Source: Eremomyces bilateralis CBS 781.70
Taxonomy: Eukaryota; Ascomycota; Dothideomycetes; Eremomycetales; Eremomycetaceae
Assembly: GCF_010015585.1 (NCBI RefSeq)
Contig: NW_022985071.1
Location: 1,050,112 to 1,114,111 of the forward strand
Length of the DNA: 64,000 bases
Direction: 5' to 3'
Shown here: in pieces, positions 36,247 to 47,273 of the stretch
Layout of the letters: the number at the start of each line of letters is the position of its first letter
Position numbering within the stretch: position 1 is the stretch's first letter
Position numbers and translations under genes: made by a program
Notes under the pieces: generated by a model
What the model was told of the DNA's origin: nothing
Database searches by the model: none
What the model saw: the letters and a program-made list of their open reading frames with translations, nothing else

Positions 36247-36935
36247 ATATTTGGGCGGGCGTAGACTTTACTAGGAAAAGGCCTTGAGCACCTCAGGAAC
36301 CTCGACGAGTGGTGAGCTGCGAGATTGGAGACCTGTCCTCATACTCGGGCTTTATTCTAGTCTTGCTGGGAGGCGTTCGCGTTGCTTCGATCATTTGAAG
36401 CCCATGGGATCTGAAGCGGTAGCGGAAAAGCCCACAAATTGAGTTACTGAAGATGGTGATTGAGCGGTCTACCACAACGATACCTTTGTACTGAGAGTCT
36501 CTTCCGGGATCAACACTAGCAGGAGTTAATTGAACAAAATTCAAGCGATGGTTTGCAATGAAGTCTTATACATAACATGCTTCTGATCGTTGACTATGCT
36601 AGAACTGACATGCCCACGTATTCGTCTGATGATAATCTATCAACCCTCGGTAAGGCACACATGCGGTTTTTGTGCCAGAGAGACACGGAAAATTCTATCC
36701 ACACCCGCCCGGCGACGATCTCGCCAACTCCTCAATACTGATCAACAACCATGGATAACCCCGAACTATAGTACATCATGCCCTCCGTAGTCGTGCACTC
36801 GAACACCATGCGATTTTAAAGAAATGGAATCATGCGGCAAAGGGGATGCGAACGTTGGAATCGGGGAAACAGCGGATGGATCTCGATTTCCTTGCTTCCA
36901 CGCCATATAAACTTCGGTGGTGCTCATGCTCACCC
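36247..36935. other. Intergenic between convergent genes
   Basis: This holds the 3' flanks of the NIPSNAP gene (+) and ASH1 (-). No feature was recognised. Confidence 0.5.
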
Positions 36936-39900
36936 CTATCGGTTTCCGCTCAGCTTAGAATAGCCCATCGGCTTGAACGGCAGCTTGCTCTGCTTGAGTC
37001 GTCCGGCCGCGACCGCGAGCGAGGATTTGGTGGACATCGAGAGCCGCGAAGCGGACGCCGCCGTCTGGGATCGGGACGTCATGCCGGTGGTCGGGCGCGT
37101 GACGGATTTGCGACGGCGGGGAGGGGTCATCGCCGCAGCGGCAGACATCGGTCGGGATGAAGCCGATGGCCCACTCTCGAAGTCGTTTACGTCGGTCGAC
37201 GGCGGTTCGGCTGAGAGCGGGGGGCCCACGAGAACGGACGGCCTCGGAGAGATCAGGTTGGAGATCATGGACTTGAATTTTCCAAGGCCGGTTGGCTCGC
37301 TTTGGGCCATTGGAATCATGGGTTCGGCGGTCTTGGCCGGCGTGGTGGCAGGGGTACCGCCCGCGGAGGCGATCACCTTCTTGTGCATCGGCTTGATGCC
37401 TCGTCGTTGGCGAATCTTGCAGGCGGCCCATTCGACATTCTCGCTCTCGCCGAAGACGCATCCGGAGCAGAACCACAGACGATGATCCGGGTCGTCGATG
37501 TACTTCCGCGTGATGAACGGTATGTGGCACTGTTGATGCCAACGGGAATCACATTCAGTGCACGTGAGAATGTGATTCTTATCGTTCCACTCGGTCTTGG
37601 TGCAGCCCTTGCACTCGACATCGAGATTCTTCTTCTTCTTCCTCAGATGCTCACCGAGCACCGCCTTGTGCATGGGTTTGATCCCGCGTCGCTGGCGAAT
37701 CTTTGAAGCCTGCTTGACCGGATCGCTGTCCTCCTCGAAAACGCAGCAGTTGCAGAACCAATAGCGTTCCTCATCATCAATGTACTTCTGTGTGATGACG
37801 GGGATGTGGCATTGCTGGTGCCATGGCTCATCACATTCGTCGCAGAACACAATGTGATTCTTGTCGTTCCAGTCGGATTCCTTGCAGCCCTCACATGCTT
37901 TACCACGGGATGCCTTTGATACCTTTCGAGACTTGGTAGCGGATTCCGGCACGTGTGGCTGGACTTTCGGTTTCTCATTGGAAGCAGAGACCCTCTTCCC
38001 CTTTGGTTTGTCGCAGTCGGAGCAGAACCACTCGCTGTCCTCATCTTGAACGACCGCCTTCGGGATGGCAGGGTCATGGCAGCGTTGATGGAACGTGCGG
38101 TCGCAGGCAGAGCAGTAAACGATTTTGTTGGCAGCTGGACTGTTGCGTTTGCTGCAAATCGTGCAAGCAACATCCTCCTCGTCGTCGCTTTCGCTTTCGC
38201 TGTCGGAAAGGGAGTGGATGCTTGCGTTGGCAGCTGGAAGTGGATCTTTGCTGCGTTTGATCAGGCGCGGGCAGTACGAACAGCACCATTTCTTGCGTTT
38301 ATCATTGATAACATCCTTGCCAATGACCGGATTGTGGCATTTTTGATGAAATGCTCGTGGGCAGTTGTCGCAGAAAACGATGAGGTTGGAGGGGCGGCTG
38401 TCTACTCCGCCGCAGATTTCGCAAGCCGGTTCCTCGATCGTAGAGTCAGCTACTTTCCGCTTTCGACTGATAGGGGACGGCTTCGACGTCAAGGTGACAG
38501 ATGATGAGTTCTTCGACATGCTGGCCCCCTTCACGGCGATCGAGTTGGATCGAGATACCGAATGTACCTCCTTGCCTCCTTTCTTGTTCAAGACTTTCTG
38601 TACAAGCGTCTGAACCTTGCGTTTCTTGGATGGCGGCCCATCAGACTCTTGAGCTGCCCTGGTTGCGCCGAAGGAATCGTTCAATTTTCGTTTCGCAAAG
38701 ACTTTCCACTGGGATGCCGATGAAGAGATAGTTGCGGTGGTAATAGGCCCGCCTTTCTTCGGTTTGGGCTCGTTCGGTTTAGGTCCTAGGACACCCCGGC
38801 AATTTGGGGAACCGCATAGACAACTCTGCACGTTGTCGGCAGAGAACGGACTGGTACACCTGTTAATTATGGTTTGTTGTGTTTTTGGTGAATATCTTAC
38901 CTGAATTTGTAATCATAAGTCAGTTCATCTCCAGTGGAGATGCCAAAGTCACCAGCAAAGAGCGCAATTCGTTCTTCGCCACGGACGGTCCATCGATCCA
39001 TATAGCAGTTCGGATCGCATGAGTGGTTCACAAACCTAGCGATTGATCCTTTTTTACCCCCAGCATCGATGATCAAGTTCTCTTGCAGAGTCATCATATA
39101 AAAGTTCTTCGTTACAGCGTCAGCAGTCCGATATCCGGTGACTGATAATCATCAGTGACAGTAACTCACCTTGTGATCTTTATATTCTTGGTTCATCCGT
39201 CGATCAGCTTCTTCTTGGGTGATGATGTCTCCCGTGTATTCGATGATAATTTCATGAGGCCGATAGCTGCGTACCGAACGTACACCAAAACCGCGGTCTT
39301 TCGTTTCCATGACTTCAACGCCTCGTTCAAACGCATTCAAGCGACGAGGACGAGAAAGTACGGCAAACTGGCGATTCTGGCAATGTTGAGCACCGACGTT
39401 GCAGTTGTTGTCGTCGCATTCAAAATGCATAGTCCGGTTCATGCAGTCTTCCGCACAGCCTGACGCGAGAGTGCAGCGGCAGAATGACTGCCCGTGGTGA
39501 TCGATGAGTTTATACTCGGCAGCGTAACCCATGTAGCGGCCTGTACATTGTTTGTTTAGGAACAGGCTTTGATATTCACCCACACGTGGGGCGACTTACT
39601 CTTAGGTACTGTCTCTTTCAACACCCAGCCATCTTTAGGCTTCGCTTCGTAAGGCAGCAGACTCAGAACATCATATGGCAACCGGAAATCCTGGCCTTGC
39701 CGAATTTTGAGTTCCCCTACGAACATGGGCATCGGCAGATATTTCCGTTCCTTCCCAGGAGATTCTAGAAGCTTTGGCTGCTGGCCTCCTCGATAGGTCG
39801 GATGATCGAAGTTCGGCTCATAGAGGCGGACCTGCCCAGCATACAGACCATGCTCTTGCCACATCTTGCGCTTCGGCTCTGGCGCCGTCAATTCCACGAT

Positions 39901-40578
39901 CTCACTTGATGCAGAACTGCTGACCAGGTTGTCGGCGTGGGAAAGCCTGCTTCGTTTCGCCCGGGACGTGTCATGCTCAGTCCCGTCTTGGTCGTAGAAA
40001 TGCGTTCGCTGCCCTGATCTTGACGACATGCGCCGCAGCACTGAAAGACTGTTGCTGTTCTCGACTACATCTCTTGCTCGTTTTCCGAGGGACGACGCAA
40101 TATCGGATACGGCGCCAATGACAGTGTTTCGTCGAGATGGTCTCCGCTCGCGTTCAGAGCGTCCTAGGCTCGCAAGCGGACCACTCATCTCATTGCCATT
40201 CAACAAAGCGTGATTATCATTCAAGGGCTGCAGCTGATCCTCTGCTTGGCTAGGATTCACAAGGGTAGCCCCACTGACAGACTTTCTTACCCCATGCTTC
40301 GCAGTTCCCGAGAGGACGTTCAAATTATAACTTGTGAGGGTATGGCGCTCTCGCACGCTCCTTCGCCGGGATTCTCCGGCTTCATGGCCTTGGTCGATAT
40401 TTGTGATATTCGTGTCAGGGGTTGGCTTTTGACACGGAGGTATGTCGCTCTCGATGGTGGTCGGTGGAGTGGAAGATGATGCGGAAACCGACCGGGAGCT
40501 CAAAAGGTCGTGGGCGCTTGAGGAACGACTCTCCTGGTCGATCTGCTCCACTACGCCCCTGCCCCTTACTATAGCCAT
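36936..40578 (-). CDS. ash1: ASH1-type SET-domain histone H3K36 methyltransferase with four PHD fingers
   Basis: Four exons (39600-40578, 39170-39540, 38901-39106, 36936-38859; introns 59, 63 and 41 nt) join to 1159 residues. Residues 1-320 are Ser/Arg-rich and disordered. An AWS zinc cluster follows (CRCTLASGCAEDCMNR, CDDNNCNVGAQHCQNRQF), then the SET domain with IIEYTGDIIT, the NHSCDPNC cofactor motif and ELTYDYKF. A post-SET CLCGSPNCRGVLG completes the catalytic unit, and no key residue is missing. Downstream come four C4HC3 PHD-type fingers at about 665-715, 751-801, 841-891 and 935-986. The third and fourth are near copies, each followed by KIRQRRGIKPMHK. The family methylates H3K36 in silent chromatin. 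The final part is Ser/Arg/Lys-rich. Sure of the class; the substrate is inferred from the family. Confidence 0.92.
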
Positions 40579-41655
40579 ACTCGAGATGTGCGGTGGAACT
40601 GTCGCATTCGAGGCAAGATGATGTTAACTTGGATGGAAATAATGCAATGAACTGGTGAGTTCGAGGCTGACAAGAGCGTAGAGGCGAAGGCGTTCCTCGT
40701 CACTTGGTCCGGTGTGGAGGAAGGTGGTAGGATGATGGAAGGCGCAACTGAAAGGTTGGGCGTAGGCACACCACACTGATCAATCACTGATCAATCACAG
40801 TGCACGTGCAGTGTCTATTCCGACAAGTCTGGCTAATGATGCGACCGAAAGTGAAGATGTCAGTGGTGAAGACGCAGTAAGCAAGTGTGCATCGACGCGC
40901 AAGGAGTAGTTGGAAGGGCTGGAATGGATCGCGTCGCGACTGGAGCACTGGACCCCAAAAGTGACGGGAATAGCGCGTGGATTTTGAGTTTAGAATATTT
41001 TGGGGGGGAAGTTAATGAAGTTATTGAAATAGTTCACAATAGCCAGCAACTGAACAATGGCGGTTGCGCGCGTGGGTGAATTATATGGAGGCAGGCGGCG
41101 AGAGAATCCGGAGGAGATGAGACTGACGGACGTAAACGCGGATTGAGGTTTGCGCGGTTTTGATGGAACCCGACCACGGAAAGGGAGTAATAAGGTGGTA
41201 GAACAATAATAATCATAATACCTGAATACAGCTAATAACGTGCTAGGAACTCAGCTAGGTCCCGTAATACCTGGAGATGCCCCGTGCTTCAGCATGTCAT
41301 CAATAACACGATCCGTTTCGGGGTTAGCCCTCCCTGACTCCCTCCCACTCATTCACCCACTGAATCTGTCAGTCATCCACCACCACCTGTCCCCAGCAGT
41401 GTCACATCATAAGGACAGTGGAAGTTGAGCACGTGAATGAAACTACCTTTGCATTGACTCCTCTCTGATTCCTTTTTACAAGAAATCTCCTCTTTTCGAC
41501 TTGCAAACGTGAAAGGCGCGTCTGATATGACTGAATTGCTGAAACGCACTACGGCCTGGGGACTAACTGAGGCCCCCGTGCATCACTGAAATTGGCCCCT
41601 CACGCTCTGTTCATATTGCCCGATCCTACTGTCGCCTAATCGTAGAATATCCGCT
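40579..41655. other. Intergenic: ASH1 upstream region and PP2C 3' flank
   Basis: No gene was recognised. A short direct repeat (tgatcaatcac, two copies near 40780-40800) lies about 200 bp upstream of the ASH1 start, next to a GCACGTGC palindrome-like site. Confidence 0.45.
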
Positions 41656-43531
41656 TTATAACTTCGCCTTCGGATTGGTCACGTTCGTCGCCTCTTGGTT
41701 CAATGTGACATTGCCTGGCTTGTCATCTTCCCCGAAGAAAATTACCTCCACGGTGAGATCGTCCCTAAACCCAGTCACGTCAGTTATTTCACACGCAAAT
41801 ATCTCATCCACATGGGATCATACCTGTATCTCCGCGAGAACGGACTCGGCAGGGTGAGCAGTGCGCAAAGCGTGTCTTGATCTTTACCTCCTAGCGCGTT
41901 CCTGACTAGGTGCGTCGCCGCGTTTTTATCCTGGACAATGAAGCGTTCTCCCCACGATGCCGTGACACCCCACTGCTCCTGTCTGATTGGAGCACGCTGG
42001 CCACTTCCGTCACCATCAGATTTGGGCACCTCCACCGGAAGCGTTCCTTGCGCTCCAAACCAACTACGCAACCAGGATTGACTCTTCCCATTTTTCGCGT
42101 CTGCTTGGGCCTCGAGCCACTGCCCGACGAGTCCGACCACTTCCTCGTTCGTGAGCATTTCCCATAGCCCGTCAGTCGCCATGACCACAAAATCGCCTTT
42201 CCCAGGCTCGACTTTCGTGGTGGTGACGACTGGCTCGGCCGTCACGTATGGTGGCGTCTTGAGCAGCTTGTTCCCCGCCCTACCAAAGTAATTTTGCTTC
42301 ATCTTTTTTTGGGTCTCCAGACTCCACTTGTAGGAAGCATCGCCGAAAGCTCGGCTCGGCTCCAGTCCGCCTAAGACTCGGCCTGCAGATACAACGTGGG
42401 GTTCCCCTGGATGCTCTCGCCGCAGTCGCGCAGCCTCCTCGGGCGTACCGCCGGTTTGATCCACCGATAGAGGCGTTGCAGTCCACTTCCCATTCGAACC
42501 ACGGCGCCCTATGATGGCGCGTGAGTCGCCAGTGCATGCAACGCGTAAAAGCTTGCTCTGGCTATCATAGAACGAAAGTAGCGCGCAAGACCCCGAAAGG
42601 GCGGGAGCGAGGAGTTCCGCAGCGGCGCGTTTCGACTTGGCCTCTAGCACTTTACTCACTGATTTATGGACGATCTCATTGTCGAGACGAAGAAAGCCTT
42701 TCTTAATCGCCGCATCGATCGCCTCGGGGGTCGGTAGGGCTGGATACTGAGCGGGACCGGACTTTTGAGGTGATGTATATGTGTCGTTCAGCTCCCGGGC
42801 TACGTACGAGATGAGCGTCTCACGGAGCTTGGCTGAAGTGGTCCAACCGCTAGTCAAAGATTAGCCATATGAAACAAAGAGGAAGCTTGCAGTGCATACC
42901 TGTGACCGTCGAATACACCCCAAAACATCCAATCACTGCCACCCATGGGGTCAGTGTCCTTCGATGGCACCTCCACAATCTTCTCTGCATGGTCGTCTTC
43001 GATGGGATCGTTGCTCGGTATTTGAACCACGTCATATCGCACCACGCCCTTGCCTCTGCCCACAAGCCAGGACTGTTCGTTCTTTCGCAGCCTCTGCGTT
43101 GCTTGCTCGGGGGTCATCATCTCTAAAACCTTCCGCCCTGCGTCGTCCGTATCTTTAGACAAAGGGCCGTCTCCAACCAGTTGCCCGGAATATAACTGTC
43201 CGTGCTCGATAAACAAGGCTTTCCTCGTCGCTTCTGCCTGCGAGGTCGTGTGTATCGATGCGTCACCTGAAGCGGACTCTGCCAGTCCGGTCTTTCCTCG
43301 AAACGCGTAATAAGCGCCAGAAGCAACGAAGCCTGAAAGCAAAGCAACGGAGAGATTGCGCATATGCATCGACGAGGTCAAAGCGGGGAACGCGGCTCGC
43401 TCTCGACGAAATGAGAGCGAGCGCAACCCATTAACATAGCTTGGAGATACGACGGGGGATCGAATGGAGACGGTCTTTCGCAGGGTCGGACGTCGAGCAA
43501 AACGAAGCACTTGGCTGGTCGCTCGCCGCAT
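41656..43531 (-). CDS. ptc5: Mitochondrial PP2C protein phosphatase (Ptc5/PDP-like)
   Basis: Three exons (42900-43531, 41824-42849, 41656-41764) join to 588 residues; the last exon supplies the end of the fold, RDDLTVEVIFFGE. The N-terminus is a strong mitochondrial presequence (MRRATSQVLRFARRPTLRKT), followed by a membrane segment (LSVALLSGFVASGAYYAF). PP2C metal-binding motifs are FWGVFDGHSG, VACTGDSRAIIG, and VMATDGLWEML with the final RDDLTV. The segment SWLVGRGKGVVRYDVVQIPS is typical of the yeast Ptc5 group, which dephosphorylates and activates the pyruvate dehydrogenase E1 subunit. Very sure of PP2C; the Ptc5 orthology is probable. It is head to head with coq2 across about 540 bp. Confidence 0.9.
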
Positions 43532-44068
43532 TGGAATGTGTGAATGGGATGTGTAGTTAGTTTGACGAGGGCGGTCGAGGAACCGTCCGATTGATACAAT
43601 GGTAACCAGTACCGAGGATTTAGGACGGTAGAGGTTTGCGGCGCTGCGGTGGATCTCCGCTGTTTTAATTGTCAGCAGTCGCTATCGTACTTCACAGCAC
43701 CTATAATAAGTAATAAGTAGTACGTACCGGTAGTATTTGATTCAAGTCTCAAATACACAAGCACTGCAAGCACGACAGGCACGTAAGAGTTGTCGAGTTG
43801 TTGTAGAGAGGAAGAGGACGAGTGCAAGGATGGCTGCTGAGCTTAGCCCGATGTGGTTTAGTCAGATATTTTGGGATCCTCTTTCTCCAATTGTTCACCT
43901 GCATGTAGTTGGTCACATATCTAATCTGCACAGATTCGCGTGCAGCTTGATGCTATTGAATCCTCGACGTTGAGCAGTGGGAGCAGTGGGAGCCAATGGA
44001 TCCGCGGTAATCTGATTGATATGCGCTGCGAAAGTGTCAGGCAAGGGTCGGTTCCGATATCATAGCGG
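43532..44068. promoter_or_regulatory. Shared divergent promoter region (ptc5-like / coq2)
   Basis: The two genes start 537 bp apart on opposite strands. Both products are predicted mitochondrial. No specific binding site could be named with confidence. Confidence 0.45.
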
Positions 44069-45454
44069 ATGCGTACAGTTCACCCAGGACTCGCTCATCG
44101 AGTATCCTCAGTTGTGACAGCAAGAAACTGCGCTATGGCGGCTTATTCATTTAAATATCATTTGGTTGGGGGTTATAAAGGTATATCAAGAGCTGCGTCG
44201 TTCAGTGGAGCCCGGAATCCCGCTCCAAGGCAATCAAGACTTTCTTTCATTGCAGGGAAGCTTGTTCCCTTTTCAGCACACCAAATTCGCTGGTATATAG
44301 AGGGGCAGAGGTTTGCATTTTCAACCGAGAACCTTCTACACTCCTCGAAATGCAAGATTGTTCTCCCGCCGGCGCGGCCTCTGGCTCTCCAATCCTACCA
44401 AATCCGATGCACGGCGCTCTCCCCTCGACACCAGTCCACGGCTGCTCCTGCACACGGTTCCTCCCTTCCACCCTATCAACCACCGACCAATGGTCTTCTT
44501 TCGGTCCTACCCCCATCCCTCATTCCCTACGCCGAGCTCATCCGCCTGGACAAGCCCACGGGGACCTACTATCTATTCTTTCCATGCCTCTTCAGCACCC
44601 TCCTTGCCGCTCCCCTCGCCACCCCCATCACACCCCCCTCCACCGTCCTAGCAACGACGGCGCTTTTCGCTACCGGCGCTCTCATCATGCGTGGCGCGGG
44701 TTGTACCATCAATGACCTCTGGGATCGGAATCTAGACCCACATGTCGCCCGTACGAGGCTCCGACCGATTGCTCGCCGTGCCATCACCCCGTTTCAAGGT
44801 GTGGCCTTCTTCGGGGCGCAATGCCTTGCGGGATTAGGCGTCCTGGTGCAATTCCCCACGGAATGCTTATGGTACGGCATCCCCAGCCTGCTGCTCGTGG
44901 GGACGTATCCGCTCGCCAAGCGGATCACGCACTATCCTCAGGTCGTCCTGGGCCTCGCATTCTCCTGGGGTGGAATCATGGGGTTCCCGGCGCTGGGGGT
45001 CGACTTGCTGTCGAATCCAAGTGCCCTCCATGCCGCCGCTGCATTGTATGCGAGTTGCGTGGCGTGGACCGTGGGGTACGACATGATCTACGCACATATG
45101 GATATCAAAGATGACAAAAAGGCGGGAATCAAGAGCATCGCGCTTCGCCACGAGAAGGAGACCAAGGGGGTGCTGACTGGCCTTGCCGCTGTGCAGGTCG
45201 GGCTATTGGGTGCCGCTGGTTGGGCCGTTGGCGCCGGTCCCATCTATTATCTTGGAACCTGTGGAGGTGCAGCAGCGACGATGGGCATTCAAATCATCAA
45301 AGTCAAATTGGACAGCGTTGCGGACTGCTGGTGGTGGTTCAAATGGGGTTGCTGGTTCACTGGAGGTGCGGTTACAACGGGGCTGCTTGGAGAGTACTTG
45401 GTGAGATTCAATGCTGAGGCGCATGAGAATCAGAAGCGAGAAACATCGTTTTGA
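44069..45454 (+). CDS. coq2: 4-hydroxybenzoate polyprenyltransferase (Coq2)
   Basis: A single frame of 461 residues. The enzyme joins the polyprenyl tail to 4-hydroxybenzoate in the inner mitochondrial membrane, the committed step of ubiquinone synthesis. The UbiA-family aspartate motifs are GCTINDLWDRNLD and YDMIYAHMDIKDDKKAGIKS, which bind the magnesium-diphosphate of the prenyl donor. RLDKPTGTYYLFFPCLFSTL is the conserved first membrane segment, with about eight further hydrophobic segments. The first 130 residues are basic and unconserved, as expected of a presequence; the start could be 44069 or the Met at 44135. It converges on the EamA transporter gene 106 bp away. Very sure. Confidence 0.94.
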   Translation: MRTVHPGLAHRVSSVVTARNCAMAAYSFKYHLVGGYKGISRAASFSGARNPAPRQSRLSFIAGKLVPFSAHQIRWYIEGQRFAFSTENLLHSSKCKIVLPPARPLALQSYQIRCTALSPRHQSTAAPAHGSSLPPYQPPTNGLLSVLPPSLIPYAELIRLDKPTGTYYLFFPCLFSTLLAAPLATPITPPSTVLATTALFATGALIMRGAGCTINDLWDRNLDPHVARTRLRPIARRAITPFQGVAFFGAQCLAGLGVLVQFPTECLWYGIPSLLLVGTYPLAKRITHYPQVVLGLAFSWGGIMGFPALGVDLLSNPSALHAAAALYASCVAWTVGYDMIYAHMDIKDDKKAGIKSIALRHEKETKGVLTGLAAVQVGLLGAAGWAVGAGPIYYLGTCGGAAATMGIQIIKVKLDSVADCWWWFKWGCWFTGGAVTTGLLGEYLVRFNAEAHENQKRETSF

Positions 45455-45560
45455 ACTGTGTCTATAAATGTATAACATTGAGTATATTTCATCCATTTCC
45501 GCCATTCATATGCATTTTTTCATCACAATCATAAACCCAACATCGTGTGCACATGCTAAA

Positions 45561-47273
45561 TCAGACCCGAAGGGTGCGCAACTGCACCTCTTGAACCGGT
45601 GCTCTAGGTTCCATTTGTACGTCCATATCGTCCAAGAGACGTCCTCCTTCTTCATCTGTATTTCCGGCTGTCCTCTCAGACTCTTTCTTAACACTCAAGT
45701 CTTTTTTAACTGCCACGAAAATCGCCGATCCAAGGATCAAACTTGACCCTATAAGAGACAGAACTCCAGGCGTAGTACCAAATATGAGCTTGTCGAAGGT
45801 CAGTGCGAAGAGCATCTGCGTGTATGTCATATTGGTCGCACGCGAGGACTTTTCGTACTGCAGCCCGGCAGCGAGGAGGAATTGCTGATTGAACACGTTA
45901 GTGCAAGTGGGAAAGAATTCCAAATGTAAGACGAACCATGATAAACCCACAGGTCCCGAGAAAGATCAGATAGGACCAATCCCTCAGACTACTGGGAAGA
46001 AGAAAACCGACATCTGGAAGAGCCATCATCATCACGATGCTGACAAACGTGCACCAGGTAGCGAAGTAGTTGACGCTGATAAGTGGGTGCGCCCGCTTTC
46101 CAATCCACCGGATCGTGGTATATGCACAAGCTGCACCCAAGACACCAAGGAGTGACATCCCCACAGCGCTCGCCCGTTGAGCGGGAGTGACATCTTCATA
46201 GTTTCCTGCTTCGTGCCCACTGGAGGGCATGGCTGCTGTCCCGTTTGTGGTTATTGGAGAGACGTCTCCGTTCCCTGCGGCAGGGATTTCCGCTGTGTTG
46301 TGCGAGGGGAAGAAGAACGACGTTGGCCGAGCAATGAGGACGACCCCGATGAACGAGACTCCTGCCGCAATCTGTTCCAATCGAGTAAATGGCTCGTTTA
46401 TGAAGATGCTACATGCCCAGCATGCTATGCTTGGGGCTAGGAAAGTAATGACCGTAGCTTCGGCGAGAGGTAGGTAACGGAGGGAATCTGCTTCAGGATT
46501 AGGGCCGGAGAAGGTGATCGTACGCTCAACGTTTACATACAGTACTATTTCCTTGGTTAGCAAACACGTCATGGATGGTGAGGGCATGGCATACCATTCC
46601 AAAGACTCCAAAGAACCCTCCAATACCTCGAGCAATAAGAAGGCCTCGAACTTCTTTGGCTCCAAATGGGAAATGTGGGGTCCTAACCCAGTACATGTAT
46701 ATTGATGCGATTACTACGGTAATACTCATCCGTGCGAAGAGAATCTGTTAACCGGCTATCGTCAGAGCTGGGTATCGATCAGGAACCTCCATATCTATTA
46801 CGCACCTGGAATGGATGGAACCCTTTACCATTATTCCCCTCAATTTCTAAGAGTCGTGTCGTGACATTCATCAAGGTACCAAATATTTGCGCCAGTAACA
46901 CCAGCCCCAACCCCTTGTTTCTCACCCAGGATGCTTTCAATTTGTCTCGAATGGACTTGCTGTATCCTGAAGAGGCAGAACGTGTACCGTTAGCCTCCGG
47001 AGTTTCAGTCCACGCACCATGGTTCGGCTGAGATTCGTCGAATGAAAGGTTCGATATCGTATCTGGTGATTGAGAGCGGGGAAGGCCTGTTAAAGGAATG
47101 TTTAGGAATGTGTTCCCATCCTCAGTGGATTTCGGCAGGATCTTTGTGGAGGGGTCGACTGAAGAATGTCGAAAGAATGGGGACTTCACTCGTTGAATCC
47201 CGTTGCCCATGATTTCTGGACCTCCCTTCTCATTGTTTTCAGGTTCCGTCCCAGGTGGCGGAAATATAGTCAT
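45561..47273 (-). CDS. EamA/DMT-superfamily membrane transporter (SLC35G-like)
   Basis: Four exons (46806-47273, 46546-46744, 45937-46487, 45561-45884) join in phase to 513 residues. About 110 hydrophilic residues precede ten predicted membrane segments arranged as two EamA repeats. Repeat one contains KGLGLVLLAQIFGTLMNVTT and RYLPLAEATVITFLAP; repeat two contains VGMSLLGVLGAACAYTTIRW and NMTYTQMLFALTFDKLIFG. The segment between them (about 60 residues) is hydrophilic, and the tail is acidic. Family members are drug/metabolite or nucleotide-sugar-like transporters, and substrate and membrane are unknown here. The donor of intron 2 (GTACTG) was chosen because it alone restores phase. Sure of the superfamily. 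Confidence 0.88.

Noticed and set aside
39556-40578. Separate gene upstream of the SET domain
   Set aside because: A 59-nt intron with good signals joins it in phase to the AWS/SET exons, giving one ASH1 protein.
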